Counted from the first letter of the stretch, positions 33,780 to 49,784 are shown. The stretch: DNA of 64,000 nucleotides from Sutcliffiella horikoshii (GCF_002157855.1 NZ_CP020880.1:3410001-3474000); one strand, 5' to 3'. Notes: generated by a model from the letters alone, not told the origin. Made by a program: numbers and translations.

Positions 33780-36185
33780 TTATCGTTTGCTGTAGCTTGG
33801 TTCTAGGCCCCAGATTTCGTTGGCGTATTGTCTGATGGTGCGGTCACTTGAGAAGAAGCCGGAATGGGCAATGTTTTTAGCGCTCATTCTAAGCCAGTGA
33901 TTACGGTTACGATAGGCTGCATCCACCCGCTCCTGGGCATCAATATAAGACGCAAAATCCTTCAAGACGAAGTATTCATCGTTTTGCATAAGTAAGGAAT
34001 CATGAATTGGTTCAAAATGGTCATCCACGTCCGGGAAGAATCCGTTGATTAGCTGCTCCAGAACCTGCTGTATCCGCTTATCATGATGGTAATACTCACT
34101 CGAACGGTAACCACCATTTTGGTAATAATTCAAGACCTGCTCTGCAGTAAGACCGAAAATGAACATATTTTCTTCTCCTACCTCTTCCTTAATCTCAATG
34201 TTAGCACCATCAAGCGTACCGATCGTCAAAGCCCCATTCATCATGAATTTCATATTTCCTGTACCGGAAGCTTCCTTACTGGCAGTAGAAATTTGCTCAC
34301 TTACATCCGCGGCCGGGAATATATCCTCAGCCAACGATACTCGATAGTTTTCTAAAAAGATTACTTTTAAACGGCCATTTATTGCTGGATCATTATTCAC
34401 TTTATCCGCCAAAGAGTTTATCAGTTTAATTACTCTTTTAGCATAATAATAACCAGGAGAAGCTTTAGCTCCAAAAATAAACGTTCTAGGATGTATATCA
34501 AAACTACTGTCCTCTTTTAATCGGTTATATAAATACATAATATGAAAAACATTTAACAGCTGGCGTTTGTATGCATGCAGCCTTTTCACTTGTACATCGA
34601 AAATACTGTCTGAATCAATAACGATTCCTGTTTGTTTTCTAATGCGTTCTCCAAGAATCTGTTTCCGTTCCCGTTTCACTTGGTCTAACTTCTCCAAAAA
34701 AGCGGAATCGTTTGCATATACATCAAGCTGTCGAAGTTGTGTCGTGTCCTTCATCCATCCATGACCAATCGTATCCTGTATGAGCGAGGTTAATTGGGGA
34801 TTTGCTTTCAATAACCATCTGCGGTGTGTAATTCCATTTGTTTTATTATTAAATTTATCAGGAAAAGCCTCATAAAATAAACGCATTTCACGATTTTTCA
34901 ATATCTCCGTGTGTATCTTTGCCACCCCGTTGACACTGAAGCTACCGACCACTGCTAAATGAGCCATCTTTACTAACCCATGTGCAAGGATTGCCATGTC
35001 TTCAATCCGACTCCATTGCCCCGGGTACTTTTTCCATAAATCTGCACAGAAGCGCTCATTGATCTCTTCTACAATCATATATATACGCGGCAGCAACGGC
35101 TGAAAAATATTGGTCGGCCATTTTTCCAATGCTTCAGAAAGAGTTGTATGGTTGGTGTAAGAAATCGTATGAGAGGTGATTTCCCAAGCCTGTTCCCAGC
35201 TCATATTTTCTTCATCCAAAAGAATCCGCATCAGTTCCGGAATTGCCAGCACTGGATGGGTATCATTGATGTGGATGGTCACTTTTTTATGAAAATCTAT
35301 TAAACTACCATTTTTCTTTCGATAAGATCGGATAATACTTCCGATACTGGCTGCAACAAGGAAATATTGTTGCTTTAAACGCAGTATCTTTCCTTCATCA
35401 TGGGTATCATCCGGATAAAGAAATTCGGAAACTGCTTCTGTATCCCTTTTGTATTGCATGATATCCTTGTTTGTCGGAAAAGGAGCAGGCTCGGCACTCC
35501 AAAGCCTTAACATGTTGACTGTATCTGTTTGATAGCCGACAACTGGCATATCATATGGCACTGCTGTGATGGCCTCACCTTTTGCATGCCTGAACTTCTC
35601 TTTTCCATCCTCTATATAAGACTCCACCTTGCCCCAGAAATTTATTTCCACGGCTTGATCTGGCTTTCTTACTTCCCAGACGTTTCCGTGCCTAAGCCAT
35701 TGTTCAGGCAGTTCCACTTGGTAGCCGTCCACAAACTTCTGGTCAAATAAGCCATGTTTATAACGGATGCCACATCCATGACCAGGAAGGTCTAAAGAAG
35801 CGAGGGAATCCAAGAAACAGGCTGCCAGTCGGCCAAGACCACCATTCCCAAGCCCTGCATCTGCTTCAATCTCTTCAATGGCAGAGAAGTCAAGCCCCAG
35901 TTCTTTCAGGCCCTCTTCCACCACCTCTTGAATTCCAAGATTTAAGAGATTACTTCCCAATAATCTCCCCAATAAAAATTCGATAGAAAGGTAGTACACT
36001 TGTTTTTCATCAGCAGCGCGATTTCGCTCGTTGGTAGCAATCCAGTTGGCACTGATATATTCCCTTACCATGTTTCCGAGTGTATGATAATGATCTCTTG
36101 GTGTTGATTCTTGGAAGCTCTTTCCGTACATACTCTCCAATTTCCTTAAAAAAGCAGCCTTGAATTTCTCTTTATTAGAGAACAT
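33780..36185 (-). CDS. glgP: Glycogen phosphorylase
   Basis: Releases glucose-1-phosphate from glycogen using pyridoxal phosphate. The PLP lysine lies in [20 protein letters not shown], and [13 protein letters not shown] and [12 protein letters not shown] are further family blocks. Length 801. ATG 36185 is chosen because AGGAG lies 8 bases upstream; the in-frame GTG/ATG codons before it abut that site. The gene overlaps the glgA end by 11 bases. It is last of the five-gene operon, as in B. subtilis. Confidence 0.96.
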   Translation of the reverse strand: MFSNKEKFKAAFLRKLESMYGKSFQESTPRDHYHTLGNMVREYISANWIATNERNRAADEKQVYYLSIEFLLGRLLGSNLLNLGIQEVVEEGLKELGLDFSAIEEIEADAGLGNGGLGRLAACFLDSLASLDLPGHGCGIRYKHGLFDQKFVDGYQVELPEQWLRHGNVWEVRKPDQAVEINFWGKVESYIEDGKEKFRHAKGEAITAVPYDMPVVGYQTDTVNMLRLWSAEPAPFPTNKDIMQYKRDTEAVSEFLYPDDTHDEGKILRLKQQYFLVAASIGSIIRSYRKKNGSLIDFHKKVTIHINDTHPVLAIPELMRILLDEENMSWEQAWEITSHTISYTNHTTLSEALEKWPTNIFQPLLPRIYMIVEEINERFCADLWKKYPGQWSRIEDMAILAHGLVKMAHLAVVGSFSVNGVAKIHTEILKNREMRLFYEAFPDKFNNKTNGITHRRWLLKANPQLTSLIQDTIGHGWMKDTTQLRQLDVYANDSAFLEKLDQVKRERKQILGERIRKQTGIVIDSDSIFDVQVKRLHAYKRQLLNVFHIMYLYNRLKEDSSFDIHPRTFIFGAKASPGYYYAKRVIKLINSLADKVNNDPAINGRLKVIFLENYRVSLAEDIFPAADVSEQISTASKEASGTGNMKFMMNGALTIGTLDGANIEIKEEVGEENMFIFGLTAEQVLNYYQNGGYRSSEYYHHDKRIQQVLEQLINGFFPDVDDHFEPIHDSLLMQNDEYFVLKDFASYIDAQERVDAAYRNRNHWLRMSAKNIAHSGFFSSDRTIRQYANEIWGLEPSYSKR

Positions 36186-37626
36186 GCACTCCACTCCTAG
36201 CCATTAGTGTTGAATACAATTGATTGTATTTAAACGCTGATTTAGCCCAGCTATAATCACGCTCCATTGCTTCTTTCATAATACCGTTCCAAACTTTTGG
36301 CTGCTCATACATGCTTATGGCACGCCTGATGGTATGAAGCATATCATGCGCATTAAAGTTGGTGAAGGTAAATCCGTTTCCTTCCAACGTCGTTTCGTCA
36401 TAAGAATGTACCGTGTCATTCAGACCACCGGTTTCGCGTACAATCGGTATCGTGCCGTAGCGCAAAGCTATTAGCTGACCAAGCCCACACGGTTCGAATT
36501 TTGATGGCATCAAAAACATATCTGCACCTGCATAAATCTGATGAGCAAGCGGTTCATCAAAACCAATGAACGTCTTCACTTTTTCAGGATATTGATAAGA
36601 TAGCTCTCGGAAGTAATGTTCAAACTGAGGTTCCCCTGTTCCAAGTACGACTATCTGTACATCCTCATTCAATACTTCATGCAGTACACATGTAACAAGG
36701 TCCAACCCTTTTTGTTTGGTCAACCTGCTTACCATCGCAATGATCGGTGTTTCCTCTTTTACAGGTAATCCACATAGTTTTTGCAGGGCTGCTTTATTCA
36801 CTTTTTTATTACCCATTTTACTTACTGAATAATTTGCTTCAATGTACTCGTTTGTTTCAGGACTATACAAATCATCATCAATTCCGTTAATGATTCCTAC
36901 TAACGCATCATTTCTATGACGGAGAACTCCATCCAGCTTTTCGCCGAAATAAGCGGTCTGAATTTCATCTTTGTAAGTAGGACTTACCGTCGTAATATAC
37001 CCGGATGAAACCAATGCTGCCTTCATGAAATTTACATTCCCGTAAAACTCCAACTCATCAGCATTAAAATGTTTACTGTCAATACGCAATAAATCATGCA
37101 GGATACTTGGAGGAAACACACCTTGAAATTGAAGGTTATGAATGGTAAACACACTTTGAATATGCTCAAACCTTGGATTTTGCTTGTATTCCCGCTCCAA
37201 GATAAAATTGACCATCCCTGTGTGCCAGTCATGACAGTGAATGACATCTGGAATAAAATCAATAGCTGTCATACTTTCCAATACGGCACGACAGAAAAAG
37301 GAAAAGCGTTCCCCGTCATCAAAGTGACCGTACAGGGAATCGCGGTTAAAGTAATATTCGTTATCGATAAAATAATAGGTTACATTTTCGTGTACCAATT
37401 TTTCGACACCACAGTATTGATGACGCCAGCCCACATCTACAAAAGTGGTCTGCACTCTTTTCATTTTGTTTTTAAACACTTCGGGGATTTGCCCATATTT
37501 CGGCAAAATAACCCGTACATCCGTTCCAAGATTTTTTAATTCCTTAGGCAATGCTCCCGCAACATCGCCTAAGCCTCCAGACTTCACAAACGGGACACAT
37601 TCTGATACGACAAACAATACCTTCAC
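36175..37626 (-). CDS. glgA: Glycogen synthase (ADP-glucose)
   Basis: GT5 enzyme that extends alpha-1,4-glucan from ADP-glucose. The N-terminal [16 protein letters not shown] carries the substrate-binding lysine and glycine loop; the C-terminal [18 protein letters not shown] is the second signature. GTG 37626 overlaps the glgD stop (GTGA), which explains the lack of an ideal ribosome binding site (AAGGAG is 13 bases upstream). A longer frame to 37752 lies inside glgD. Length 483. Confidence 0.95.
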   Translation of the reverse strand: MKVLFVVSECVPFVKSGGLGDVAGALPKELKNLGTDVRVILPKYGQIPEVFKNKMKRVQTTFVDVGWRHQYCGVEKLVHENVTYYFIDNEYYFNRDSLYGHFDDGERFSFFCRAVLESMTAIDFIPDVIHCHDWHTGMVNFILEREYKQNPRFEHIQSVFTIHNLQFQGVFPPSILHDLLRIDSKHFNADELEFYGNVNFMKAALVSSGYITTVSPTYKDEIQTAYFGEKLDGVLRHRNDALVGIINGIDDDLYSPETNEYIEANYSVSKMGNKKVNKAALQKLCGLPVKEETPIIAMVSRLTKQKGLDLVTCVLHEVLNEDVQIVVLGTGEPQFEHYFRELSYQYPEKVKTFIGFDEPLAHQIYAGADMFLMPSKFEPCGLGQLIALRYGTIPIVRETGGLNDTVHSYDETTLEGNGFTFTNFNAHDMLHTIRRAISMYEQPKVWNGIMKEAMERDYSWAKSAFKYNQLYSTLMARSGVHVL

Positions 37627-38639
37627 GAATTCATCAGAGCTCCTTGTACCGATCCTTTTTTCACTAAATAAGGGGAATCTGTTTTCCCTGTTAAACTTGT
37701 ACCGTCTTCTACCTTTACATCTTTGTCTAAGATGACGGAATCTAAAACACAATTCTCTCCAATAACACCTTTTTGCATGACAATACTGTTTTTGACTACC
37801 GTCCCTTTCCCAATCTTGACACCGCGGAAGATAATACTGTTTTCCACATGTCCTTCAATGATAGCACCGTTGGCAATCATGGAATTCTTTACATATGCAT
37901 CTTTGGAATAACTTGTTGGAGGTTCGTCTTTAACCTTCGTGAAGACAGGATGATCTTTTACAAACACCTGCTTCCAAACAACAGGGTCCAACAGTTCCAA
38001 GCTATGCTCATAGTAACTTTCCAGTGAATCAATCACGGCGGCATAATTGGTATATTCATAGTTGCAAATTTTATATCCGCTTGTAATATCCTCTACTACA
38101 TCCATGATACTTCTATACCCCGTTTGTTCATGATTCATGAATAATTTCACCAAAAGATCCTTCTCGAGGACATACATATCCAACGTTTCATCTTCTTTCA
38201 CCACATGGGTTATATCACATCTGTTTTGGATATGGCGTTCTAGGATCAGTTTATAATTCATATTGGAAACGGTAAAACTATTTGCTATGACGACATATTT
38301 TTGATTGCTGCGCCCGAAAAAGTCCACATTTTCTTTGAAATGTTGGAACGAACCTGTGTTTTCATTCTCCGAACTTGGGAAAAAGAACAACCCATCGCGT
38401 TTACGATCGAGATCCCACTGCTTTCCTGAACCAAGGTGGTCCATCAGCGAGCGATACTGATAACGGGGGAAAATCGCAACATTTTGAATACCTGAATTGA
38501 CCATGTTGGAAAGGACAAAATCAATTAGTCTATAGCGCCCTCCAAAAGGAACTGCTGCTATCGAACGCTTTAACGTTAACTCCTGCATTTCTTCATTATG
38601 GATTGTTGCATCGATGATTCCTAACATTGATTTACTCAT
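37623..38639 (-). CDS. glgD: ADP-glucose pyrophosphorylase accessory subunit GlgD
   Basis: 338-residue homologue of GlgC that lacks the GGxGxRL nucleotide-binding loop: it starts [18 protein letters not shown] instead. The following [15 protein letters not shown] and the C-terminal left-handed beta-helix repeats ([20 protein letters not shown]) are kept. In Bacillus-type systems GlgD raises GlgC activity without strong catalysis of its own. It lies between glgC and glgA, overlapping the latter. Confidence 0.93.
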   Translation of the reverse strand: MSKSMLGIIDATIHNEEMQELTLKRSIAAVPFGGRYRLIDFVLSNMVNSGIQNVAIFPRYQYRSLMDHLGSGKQWDLDRKRDGLFFFPSSENENTGSFQHFKENVDFFGRSNQKYVVIANSFTVSNMNYKLILERHIQNRCDITHVVKEDETLDMYVLEKDLLVKLFMNHEQTGYRSIMDVVEDITSGYKICNYEYTNYAAVIDSLESYYEHSLELLDPVVWKQVFVKDHPVFTKVKDEPPTSYSKDAYVKNSMIANGAIIEGHVENSIIFRGVKIGKGTVVKNSIVMQKGVIGENCVLDSVILDKDVKVEDGTSLTGKTDSPYLVKKGSVQGALMNS

Positions 38640-38677
38640 AAATGGACACCCTTCCTGTGATTGATTTTCCGTCTTTT

Positions 38678-39835
38678 TTATCGGGTTGTAGAGAAAATCC
38701 CTTTATCCATCATTTCCTCTGTTACTAAAATAATCTCGTCTTCATTTTTCTCAGGACAGATGACAGCACCATCTGGAATTTTAATCCCTGAAGGAATGAT
38801 TGCCTTATTCACATAGACATTTTCACCAATAATGGCATCTGGCATGATCACTGAGTTTTGGATTACTGAGTTTCTCCCTACATTCACACCTTGGAATAAT
38901 ATGGAGTGATCAATCTTTCCTTCAATGAAGCATCCTTCATTTACAAGCGAGTCTTTCACGTCTGCATATGGTGCAATAAACTGAGGAGGTTGATTTGGAT
39001 TTACAGAATAGATGCGCCAGTCATATTCAAAGAGATTCAATTCACAATCCTCTTTTAGCAAATCCATATTTGCTTCCCACAAGCTCTTTACAGTTCCAAC
39101 ATCCTTCCAATATCCCTTAAAAGGATATGCTACCAAACTCTTATTCTCTTCCAATAACAAAGGAATGACATCCTTGCCGAAGTCATGGCTGGACTCAGGG
39201 TTTCTATCATCCATTTCAAGATACTCCTTCAAGACAGACCACTTAAAAATATAGATTCCCATAGAAGCCAGATTACTCTTTGGATGTGCCGGTTTTTCAT
39301 CAAACTCTACCACTTCGAGCTTCTCGTTCGTATTCATGATTCCGAACCTGCTTGCTTCTTCCCAAGGAACTTCCACAACTGAAATAGATACATCTGCATC
39401 CTTCTTAATATGGTAGTCTAGCATTTCCTCGTAATTCATTTTGTAAATATGGTCTCCAGACAGGATAAGAACATATTCAGGGTCATATTGGGTGAGATAA
39501 TTGATATTCTGGTAGATGGCACTTGCTGTTCCTGTATACCACTTCACACCAGAAGATTCTGTGTAAGGAGGCAATACCGTCACCCCTCCATTTTTCCGGT
39601 CCAAATCCCATGTGCTGCCAATGCCGATATAAGAGTTTAATACCAATGGTTGATATTGGGTCAGGACTCCCACTGTAGTAATCCCTGAGTTTGTGCAGTT
39701 ACTTAATGCAAAATCAATGATTCTATACTTCCCTCCAAAAGGTACAGCCGGCTTTGCCAACGTTTTTGTTAAGGAACTGAGCCTGCTCCCTTTTCCCCCT
39801 GCCAATAACATTGCTACACATTTATTTTTCGCCAT
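38678..39835 (-). CDS. glgC: ADP-glucose pyrophosphorylase GlgC
   Basis: Makes ADP-glucose from glucose-1-phosphate and ATP. Complete catalytic features: [45 protein letters not shown] and the FDEKP glucose-phosphate site; C-terminal beta-helix with hexapeptide repeats. Length 385. Its stop is 38 bases before glgD. Start ATG 39835 is 5 bases after the glgB stop, with a ribosome binding site inside the glgB end. Confidence 0.96.
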   Translation of the reverse strand: MAKNKCVAMLLAGGKGSRLSSLTKTLAKPAVPFGGKYRIIDFALSNCTNSGITTVGVLTQYQPLVLNSYIGIGSTWDLDRKNGGVTVLPPYTESSGVKWYTGTASAIYQNINYLTQYDPEYVLILSGDHIYKMNYEEMLDYHIKKDADVSISVVEVPWEEASRFGIMNTNEKLEVVEFDEKPAHPKSNLASMGIYIFKWSVLKEYLEMDDRNPESSHDFGKDVIPLLLEENKSLVAYPFKGYWKDVGTVKSLWEANMDLLKEDCELNLFEYDWRIYSVNPNQPPQFIAPYADVKDSLVNEGCFIEGKIDHSILFQGVNVGRNSVIQNSVIMPDAIIGENVYVNKAIIPSGIKIPDGAVICPEKNEDEIILVTEEMMDKGIFSTTR

Positions 39836-39839
39836 CGCG

Positions 39840-41732
39840 TTATCTCTCCCCTTTAATTTTCTTCGGACGCCATATACTTACGCCAAATGATGCAACATTG
39901 ACCATCATATGATAGTCCTTTCCGTGATATGCTCCCTCTTCGGCACTAACTTCCTGCTCATTTACCCGGCCGTTTCCACCGAATTCTTGTGCATCAGAAC
40001 TAAAAACTTCTTCATATTCTGTAAGATAAGGCACACCTATTCTAAATCCTTCGTAGGAAGCTCCTGTAAAATTACAAACTACTACTAGTGTATCTGCAGG
40101 TTTTTTTCCTTTTCGGATAAAGGAAAAGACACTTTGCTCACGGTTATCTGCATCAATCCATTCAAAACCATTCGGATCATGGTCTAACTCATACAAGGCT
40201 TTATACTGCTGATAAAAAGCCAACAGTTCCTTAAAGTAATGATGTAGCTGTTGATGTGATTCATACTGATTCACTAAAAACCAATCCAACTGTTCAAGGT
40301 CCTTCCATTCATCAAACTGTCCAAACTCCCCGCCCATGTAAAGAAGCTTCTTTCCTGGGTGTGTCAAGAAGAATCCGTACAGTAACCGTAATTGCGCAAA
40401 CTTTTCTTCATAATTTCCAGGCATTTTGTTTAACAGAGATCTTTTGCCATGAACCACTTCATCATGGGAAAAAGGCAGAATGAAATTCTCGGAAAATGCA
40501 TAGACGATGGAGAATGTCACGTTATCGTGTAGATGTTTTCTTTGCTCAGGAGCAGTCTCCATATACCGCAAAATGTCATTCATCCATCCCATATTCCACT
40601 TGTAATTAAATCCAAGCCCTCCACTGGAAGTAGGGGAGGTAACCAGTGGCCAATCTGTAGAATCTTCTGCAATCATAAGCGCACTATAATCCTGTTCAAA
40701 TACCGCTTCATTCAATTTTTGCAAAAATTCTTGCGCAAAAGGATTCGCATGCTCTTCCTTCGAGTTTGGCCAATAAAGCATGTTGGCTACCGCATCCACT
40801 CTAAAGCCGTCAACATGGAAATATTCCATCCAGAACAATGCATTTGAAATTAAAAAGCTCCTTACCTCAGGCTTTCCTAAATCAAAGTTTGCGGTGCCCC
40901 ATACTTCATTCTCGCGATCATGGTAGTTTTTATATTCAAACACGGGTGCCCCATCAAACATATATAGCCCATGAGCGTCTTTACAGAAATGTCCCGGTAC
41001 CCAGTCTAATATCACCCCTATATCCTCTTGGTGGCATGCATCAATAAACACCATTAACTCTTTAGGATTTCCATATCTGCTTGTCGCAGCATAATACCCC
41101 GTACCTTGATACCCCCATGAGCGGTCATATGGATGCTCCACTAAAGGAAGTAATTCTATATGTGTAAATCCATGTTCTTTAATATAAGGAATTAATTCCG
41201 TAACTAATTCTGTGTAGGAGTAAAGTTCTCCATAATTCTTTTTCTTCCATGAACCAAGGTGCAGCTCATAGATAAACATAGGTTTTTCATAAACCAGTTT
41301 TCGTTTCTTTTTCCTGCGCCAGTTCTGATCTTTCCATTTAAATCCTTCTAGGTCATAAACTATTGACGCTGTTTTAGGTCTTACTTCTGCATGAAAAGCA
41401 AATGGATCCGCTTTATGTAGTATTTCACCGGATTGTGTAACAATCTCGTATTTATATAAATGACCCAATAGGTCTTCATCTATTTGGATACTCCAAACAC
41501 CTTCGTTATTTAATTTTTCTAGTGGATGCACCTCACCATTCCACTCATTGAAAGAGCCCATTACACGCACCTTCTTTGCATTAGGCGCCCACACGGTGAA
41601 CCTGGTTCCTACCACCTTTTTACGATGACGTACTATATGTGAGCCAAAAAGCTCATAACTTTTATTCAATGTGCCCTCATGAAAAAGGTGCAGCTGAAAA
41701 TCCGTCGCACTCGTAACAATCAATTTTTTCAC
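39840..41732 (-). CDS. glgB: 1,4-alpha-Glucan branching enzyme
   Basis: GH13 enzyme that makes alpha-1,6 branches in glycogen. N-terminal CBM48-like part ([20 protein letters not shown]), then catalytic nucleophile Asp in [14 protein letters not shown], acid Glu in [10 protein letters not shown] and [10 protein letters not shown]. Length 630. Start is GTG 41732 with AAGGA 11 bases upstream; TTG 41723, with GGAAGG/GGTG nearer, is an equally possible start. First gene of glgBCDAP. Confidence 0.93.
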   Translation of the reverse strand: MKKLIVTSATDFQLHLFHEGTLNKSYELFGSHIVRHRKKVVGTRFTVWAPNAKKVRVMGSFNEWNGEVHPLEKLNNEGVWSIQIDEDLLGHLYKYEIVTQSGEILHKADPFAFHAEVRPKTASIVYDLEGFKWKDQNWRRKKKRKLVYEKPMFIYELHLGSWKKKNYGELYSYTELVTELIPYIKEHGFTHIELLPLVEHPYDRSWGYQGTGYYAATSRYGNPKELMVFIDACHQEDIGVILDWVPGHFCKDAHGLYMFDGAPVFEYKNYHDRENEVWGTANFDLGKPEVRSFLISNALFWMEYFHVDGFRVDAVANMLYWPNSKEEHANPFAQEFLQKLNEAVFEQDYSALMIAEDSTDWPLVTSPTSSGGLGFNYKWNMGWMNDILRYMETAPEQRKHLHDNVTFSIVYAFSENFILPFSHDEVVHGKRSLLNKMPGNYEEKFAQLRLLYGFFLTHPGKKLLYMGGEFGQFDEWKDLEQLDWFLVNQYESHQQLHHYFKELLAFYQQYKALYELDHDPNGFEWIDADNREQSVFSFIRKGKKPADTLVVVCNFTGASYEGFRIGVPYLTEYEEVFSSDAQEFGGNGRVNEQEVSAEEGAYHGKDYHMMVNVASFGVSIWRPKKIKGER

Positions 41733-41818
41733 CCTTCCATCATTCCTTATAAAAAAGAATATTGTTATACACTACTATTCTCTTTTTTATAATATTCTCC
41801 TTTATACGACAAGTCGAA

Positions 41819-41844
41819 ATCGTATGACATAAATCAACAATATT
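41819..41844 (-). promoter_or_regulatory. Possible sigma-E-like promoter of glgB
   Basis: On the minus strand, CATACGAT (41826-41819) resembles the sigma-E -10 CATACAnT, with AATATT 12 bases upstream (41844-41839). B. subtilis glg is sporulation controlled, so this is plausible but unproven; spacing is slightly short. Confidence 0.3.
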
Positions 41845-41883
41845 TATTTTTAGAAGTTGGCATGTAAAAAATATGCAATTTTA

Positions 41884-41897
41884 GGAAACCGTTTTCA
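41884..41897. promoter_or_regulatory. cre-like site upstream of the glg operon
   Basis: GGAAACCGTTTTCA fits the CcpA site TGAAANCGNTTTCA at all but the first base. It lies about 150 bases upstream of glgB in a gene-free gap (41733-42218). The rest of that gap is AT-rich with a 12-codon open frame behind an AGGAGGAGGA sequence near 41983 that I do not call a gene. Confidence 0.45.
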
Positions 41898-42218
41898 TTG
41901 TTGCTCTGCTTGAAATTGCGATATATCAGTATTTATGGAAGGGTTTACAGTAGAAGAAGTTTCAACTAAAAATTAGGAGGAGGAATGTTGGTTTTTGTCG
42001 AAAAGTTTTTGTGCTTAATATAGCCTACAAGTAAAGATGTACACGCTTACATAGATAGATTATATTAAAATAATAATTTTACTTTTCAAAATGAGGTTTT
42101 GTTTGTATCGCAGAAGGGTATTGTATGAGTTAAGAATTTCTTATTCTTTAAATAATATGCAAACAAATTTCATCACTTGGAGAGAAGTTTTGAAGTACTT
42201 ACGAGGAGAATTTGAGCA

Positions 42219-42252
42219 AATAAAAAAAGCCATAGTATTTATAAAATACCAC
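42219..42252 (-). terminator. Terminator of the rRNA-tRNA operon
   Basis: On the minus strand GTGGTATTT pairs with AAATACTAT and the stem is followed by a run of seven T. It stands 10 bases after the last tRNA gene. Confidence 0.8.
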
Positions 42253-42261
42253 AACTTTTGA

Positions 42262-42333
42262 TGACCCGTACGGGATTCGAACCCGTGTTACCGCCGTGAA
42301 AGGGCGGTGTCTTAACCGCTTGACCAACGGGCC
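42262..42333 (-). tRNA. tRNA-Glu (TTC)
   Basis: 72-base cloverleaf, anticodon TTC, TTCGAAT T-loop; CCA not encoded. Last tRNA of the operon. Confidence 0.97.
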
Positions 42334-42341
42334 AGATATTC

Positions 42342-42432
42342 TGGCGGAGAAGGAGGGATTTGAACCCTCGCGCCGCTTACACGACCTACACCCTTAGCAG
42401 GGGCGCCTCTTCAGCCACTTGAGTACTTCCCC
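42342..42432 (-). tRNA. tRNA-Ser (GCT)
   Basis: Class II tRNA with long variable arm, anticodon GCT, CCA encoded. Confidence 0.97.
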
Positions 42433-42436
42433 AGAA

Positions 42437-42511
42437 TGGCTCCACCAGTAGGATTCGAACCTACGACCCTTCGGTTAACAGCCGAATGCTCTACCGCTGA
42501 GCTATGGTGGA
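42437..42511 (-). tRNA. tRNA-Asn (GTT)
   Basis: Complete cloverleaf, anticodon GTT, CCA encoded. Confidence 0.97.
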
Positions 42512-42533
42512 ATAAAACGGTATATATAAAAAA

Positions 42534-42610
<77 letters not shown>

Positions 42611-42617
42611 ACAAAAA

Positions 42618-42691
42618 TGGAGCGGGTGATGGGAATCGAACCCACGACATCAGCTTGGAAGGCTGAGGTTTTACCATTAAACTACACCCGC
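42618..42691 (-). tRNA. tRNA-Gly (TCC)
   Basis: Complete cloverleaf, anticodon TCC, CCA encoded. Confidence 0.97.
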
Positions 42692-42698
42692 TAAAAAG

Positions 42699-42772
42699 GG
42701 CGACTGATGGGAATCGAACCCACGAATGCCTGAACCACAATCAGGTGCGTTAACCACTTCGCCACAACCGCC
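42699..42772 (-). tRNA. tRNA-His (GTG)
   Basis: Anticodon GTG; the extra G-1 pairs with C73 as required for histidyl-tRNA; CCA not encoded. Confidence 0.97.
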
Positions 42773-42796
42773 ATAATAATATTTACTTAGTAAAGA

Positions 42797-42872
<76 letters not shown>

Positions 42873-42886
42873 ATTTAAAATCAAAG

Positions 42887-42959
42887 TGGCTCGGGACGGA
42901 ATCGAACCGCCGACACATGGATTTTCAGTCCATTGCTCTACCAACTGAGCTACCGAGCC
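42887..42959 (-). tRNA. tRNA-Phe (GAA)
   Basis: Anticodon GAA, 73 bases, CCA not encoded. Confidence 0.97.
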
Positions 42960-43047
42960 GTAATATAATTAATAGTGTAAACCTTAATATTTATTTGTGC
43001 GCTGAAGTATATTCAATGCTACCGAACCAAACTATTAAGATAAAAAA

Positions 43048-43123
43048 TGGCGGTCCCGACCGGGATCGAACCGGCGATCTCCTGCGTGACAGGCAGGCAT
43101 GTTAACCGCTACACCACGGGACC
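43048..43123 (-). tRNA. tRNA-Asp (GTC)
   Basis: Anticodon GTC, CCA encoded. Confidence 0.97.
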
Positions 43124-43126
43124 ATT

Positions 43127-43203
<77 letters not shown>

Positions 43204-43247
43204 ATAACAATATATAACCTATACTCACCATATCATCTAAAATAATA

Positions 43248-43340
43248 TGGCGGAGGAAGAGGGATTCGAACCCCCGCGGGCTTTGACACCCCTGTCGGTT
43301 TTCAAGACCGATCCCTTCAGCCGGACTTGGGTATTCCTCC
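43248..43340 (-). tRNA. tRNA-Ser (TGA)
   Basis: Class II with long variable arm, anticodon TGA, CCA encoded. Confidence 0.97.
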
Positions 43341-43355
43341 GCGTATAGAAAGAAC

Positions 43356-43432
43356 TGGTGGACCTTGTAGGACTCGAACCTACGACCGGACGGTTATGAG
43401 CCGTCTGCTCTAACCAGCTGAGCTAAAGGTCC
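43356..43432 (-). tRNA. tRNA-Ile2 (CAT, lysidine-type)
   Basis: Anticodon CAT but acceptor GGACCTT/AAGGTCC and body match the minor isoleucine tRNA read as LAU after TilS modification, as in the B. subtilis trnB order. CCA encoded. Confidence 0.8.
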
Positions 43433-43436
43433 TTTT

Positions 43437-43513
43437 TGGTAGCGGCGGAGGGGATCGAACCCCCGACCTCACGGGTATGAACCGTACGCTCTAGCCAGCT
43501 GAGCTACACCGCC
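43437..43513 (-). tRNA. Elongator tRNA-Met (CAT)
   Basis: Anticodon CAT, acceptor GGCGGTG with G1-U72 pair, CCA encoded. Third CAT tRNA of the cluster. Confidence 0.88.
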
Positions 43514-43547
43514 AAAAAGATAAAGTATTTAATATAAAATATTAAAG

Positions 43548-43620
43548 TGGAGCCTAGCGGGATCGAACCGCTGACCTCCTGCGTGCAAAGCAGGCGCTCT
43601 CCCAGCTGAGCTAAGGCCCC
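43548..43620 (-). tRNA. tRNA-Ala (TGC)
   Basis: Anticodon TGC, 73 bases, CCA not encoded. Confidence 0.97.
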
Positions 43621-43641
43621 AAATTCTAATAAGGGATTTAA

Positions 43642-43718
43642 TGGTCGGGAAGACAGGATTTGAACCTGCGACCCCTTGGTCCCAAACCAAGTGCTCTACC
43701 AAGCTGAGCTACTCCCCG
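43642..43718 (-). tRNA. tRNA-Pro (TGG)
   Basis: Anticodon TGG, CCA encoded. Confidence 0.97.
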
Positions 43719-43722
43719 ATAA

Positions 43723-43799
43723 TGGCGCGCCCGAGAGGACTCGAACCCCTAACCTTTTGATCCGTAGTCAAACGCTCTATCCAATTGAGCTACGGGCGC
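43723..43799 (-). tRNA. tRNA-Arg (ACG)
   Basis: Anticodon ACG (inosine-modified), CCA encoded. Confidence 0.97.
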
Positions 43800-43836
43800 T
43801 TATTAATGAAATTTATGTTGCTGCTATAAAAAACTC

Positions 43837-43925
43837 TGGTGCCGAGGACCGGAATCGAACCGGTACGGTAGTCACCTACCGCAGGATTTTAAGTCCTGTG
43901 CGTCTGCCAGTTCCGCCACCCCGGC
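43837..43925 (-). tRNA. tRNA-Leu (TAA)
   Basis: Class II, anticodon TAA, CCA encoded. Confidence 0.97.
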
Positions 43926-43939
43926 AGGGGCAAGTCTAT

Positions 43940-44014
43940 TGGAGCGGAAGACGGGATTCGAACCCGCGACCCCCACCTTGGCAAGGTGGTGTTCTACCAC
44001 TGAACTACTTCCGC
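43940..44014 (-). tRNA. tRNA-Gly (GCC)
   Basis: Anticodon GCC, CCA encoded. Confidence 0.97.
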
Positions 44015-44030
44015 TAATATAAAATTACAA

Positions 44031-44111
44031 TGCGGGTGAAGGGACTCGAACCCCCACGTCAAAGACACTAGATCCTAAGTCTAGCGCGTCTGCCAATTCC
44101 GCCACACCCGC
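44031..44111 (-). tRNA. tRNA-Leu (TAG)
   Basis: Class II, anticodon TAG, CCA not encoded. Confidence 0.96.
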
Positions 44112-44119
44112 AAGATAAA

Positions 44120-44195
44120 TGGTGTGCCATGAAGGACTCGAACCTTCGACCCTCTGATTAAAAGTCAGATGCTCTACCGACTGAGCTAATGGCAC
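44120..44195 (-). tRNA. tRNA-Lys (TTT)
   Basis: Anticodon TTT, CCA encoded. Confidence 0.97.
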
Positions 44196-44251
44196 GTAAA
44201 AAGTGGTATATGCAATTTAGTTGACAATAACTCCGTTATGCCAAAGAAAAG

Positions 44252-44327
<76 letters not shown>

Positions 44328-44340
44328 ATATTATGGTTGG

Positions 44341-44389
44341 TTATTTTCACTACGTGAAAAAACCCTATTATTTTCACTACGTAAAAAAA
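44341..44389. repeat. Two direct repeats between tRNA-Thr and tRNA-Val
   Basis: TTATTTTCACTACGT occurs at 44341 and 44368, each followed by A-rich sequence; the two 22-base units differ by one base and are 27 bases apart. The first contains the palindrome TTTTCAC-TAC-GTGAAAA. Confidence 0.7.
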
Positions 44390-44392
44390 TAT

Positions 44393-44468
44393 TGGTGGAG
44401 GATGACGGGATCGAACCGCCGACCCTCTGCTTGTAAGGCAGATGCTCTCCCAGCTGAGCTAATCCTCC
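44393..44468 (-). tRNA. tRNA-Val (TAC)
   Basis: Anticodon TAC, CCA encoded. First tRNA after 5S rRNA. Confidence 0.97.
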
Positions 44469-44475
44469 ATATATC

Positions 44476-44595
44476 TGCCTGGCAACGTCCTACTCTCACA
44501 GGGGGAGATCCCCCAACTACCATCGGCGCTGAAGAGCTTAACTTCCGTGTTCGGTATGGGAACGGGTGTGACCTCTTCGCCATCATTACCAGACA
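44476..44595 (-). rRNA. rrf: 5S ribosomal RNA
   Basis: Contains the conserved blocks CACACCCGTTCCCATACCGA and GAGAGTAGGACG; the ends TGTCTGG and CCAGGCA pair. Ends are estimated from this terminal stem and may be off by a few bases. Confidence 0.95.
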
Positions 44596-44650
44596 AATAA
44601 TATTATACAAAATTGAGAAAGAAAATCAAGATGTTTTTGCATCTTTCTTG

Positions 44651-44671
44651 TTCCTTCAAAACTAGATAATG
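44651..44671. other. 23S rRNA processing stem, 3' half (partner 47746-47766)
   Basis: TTCCTTCAAAACTAGATAATG is complementary to the segment at 47746-47766 at 20 of 21 positions, and pairing continues towards the 23S ends. This brackets the 23S rRNA for double-strand cleavage. Confidence 0.75.
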
Positions 44672-44716
44672 TGTTCATATCAAGGTATTCTTATCGTTCA
44701 CTTATTTCGATACTTA

Positions 44717-49427
<4,711 letters not shown>

Positions 49428-49573
49428 GAGTCTGAGCTTTTGCTCAAAATTTGCTAGCTTGTGTTACTTAAAATCATTTGTCGTGTTCCGTAGAACCGAC
49501 GTTATGACGCTGTTGTTTTGTTTAGTTTTCAAAGATCATTTTCTTACAAGATTCGCTCAAAAGCGACTTCCTA

Positions 49574-49602
49574 ATCATAACAACTTGTCGTTTTAAAGTC
49601 AA
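49574..49602 (-). promoter_or_regulatory. rrn promoter P2
   Basis: On the minus strand TTGACT (49602-49597), 17-base spacer, TATGAT (49579-49574). Confidence 0.8.
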
Positions 49603-49668
49603 GCTGTTTTTTGTTTTTTTGAAGTAGCATTTTCACATCTCATCACTGCCCTCGCAGCGACGAAATTA

Positions 49669-49697
49669 AATATACCACCTCCACAACTATATTGCAA
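49669..49697 (-). promoter_or_regulatory. rrn promoter P1
   Basis: On the minus strand TTGCAA (49697-49692), 17-base spacer, TATATT (49674-49669), about 95 bases upstream of P2. Tandem promoters are usual for Bacillus rrn operons. Confidence 0.7.
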
Positions 49698-49784
49698 TAC
49701 TTTTTCTAAATATTTTTGATCGAAGTTCTGTTAATAGAAAATATACAACTTACTTCTACTATTATAGTTTGCTTATGAAAAAAC

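Noticed and set aside
41983..42023. 12-codon frame behind AGGAGGAGGA upstream of glgB
   Set aside because: Too short, poor spacing and no supporting context; chance ribosome binding site.
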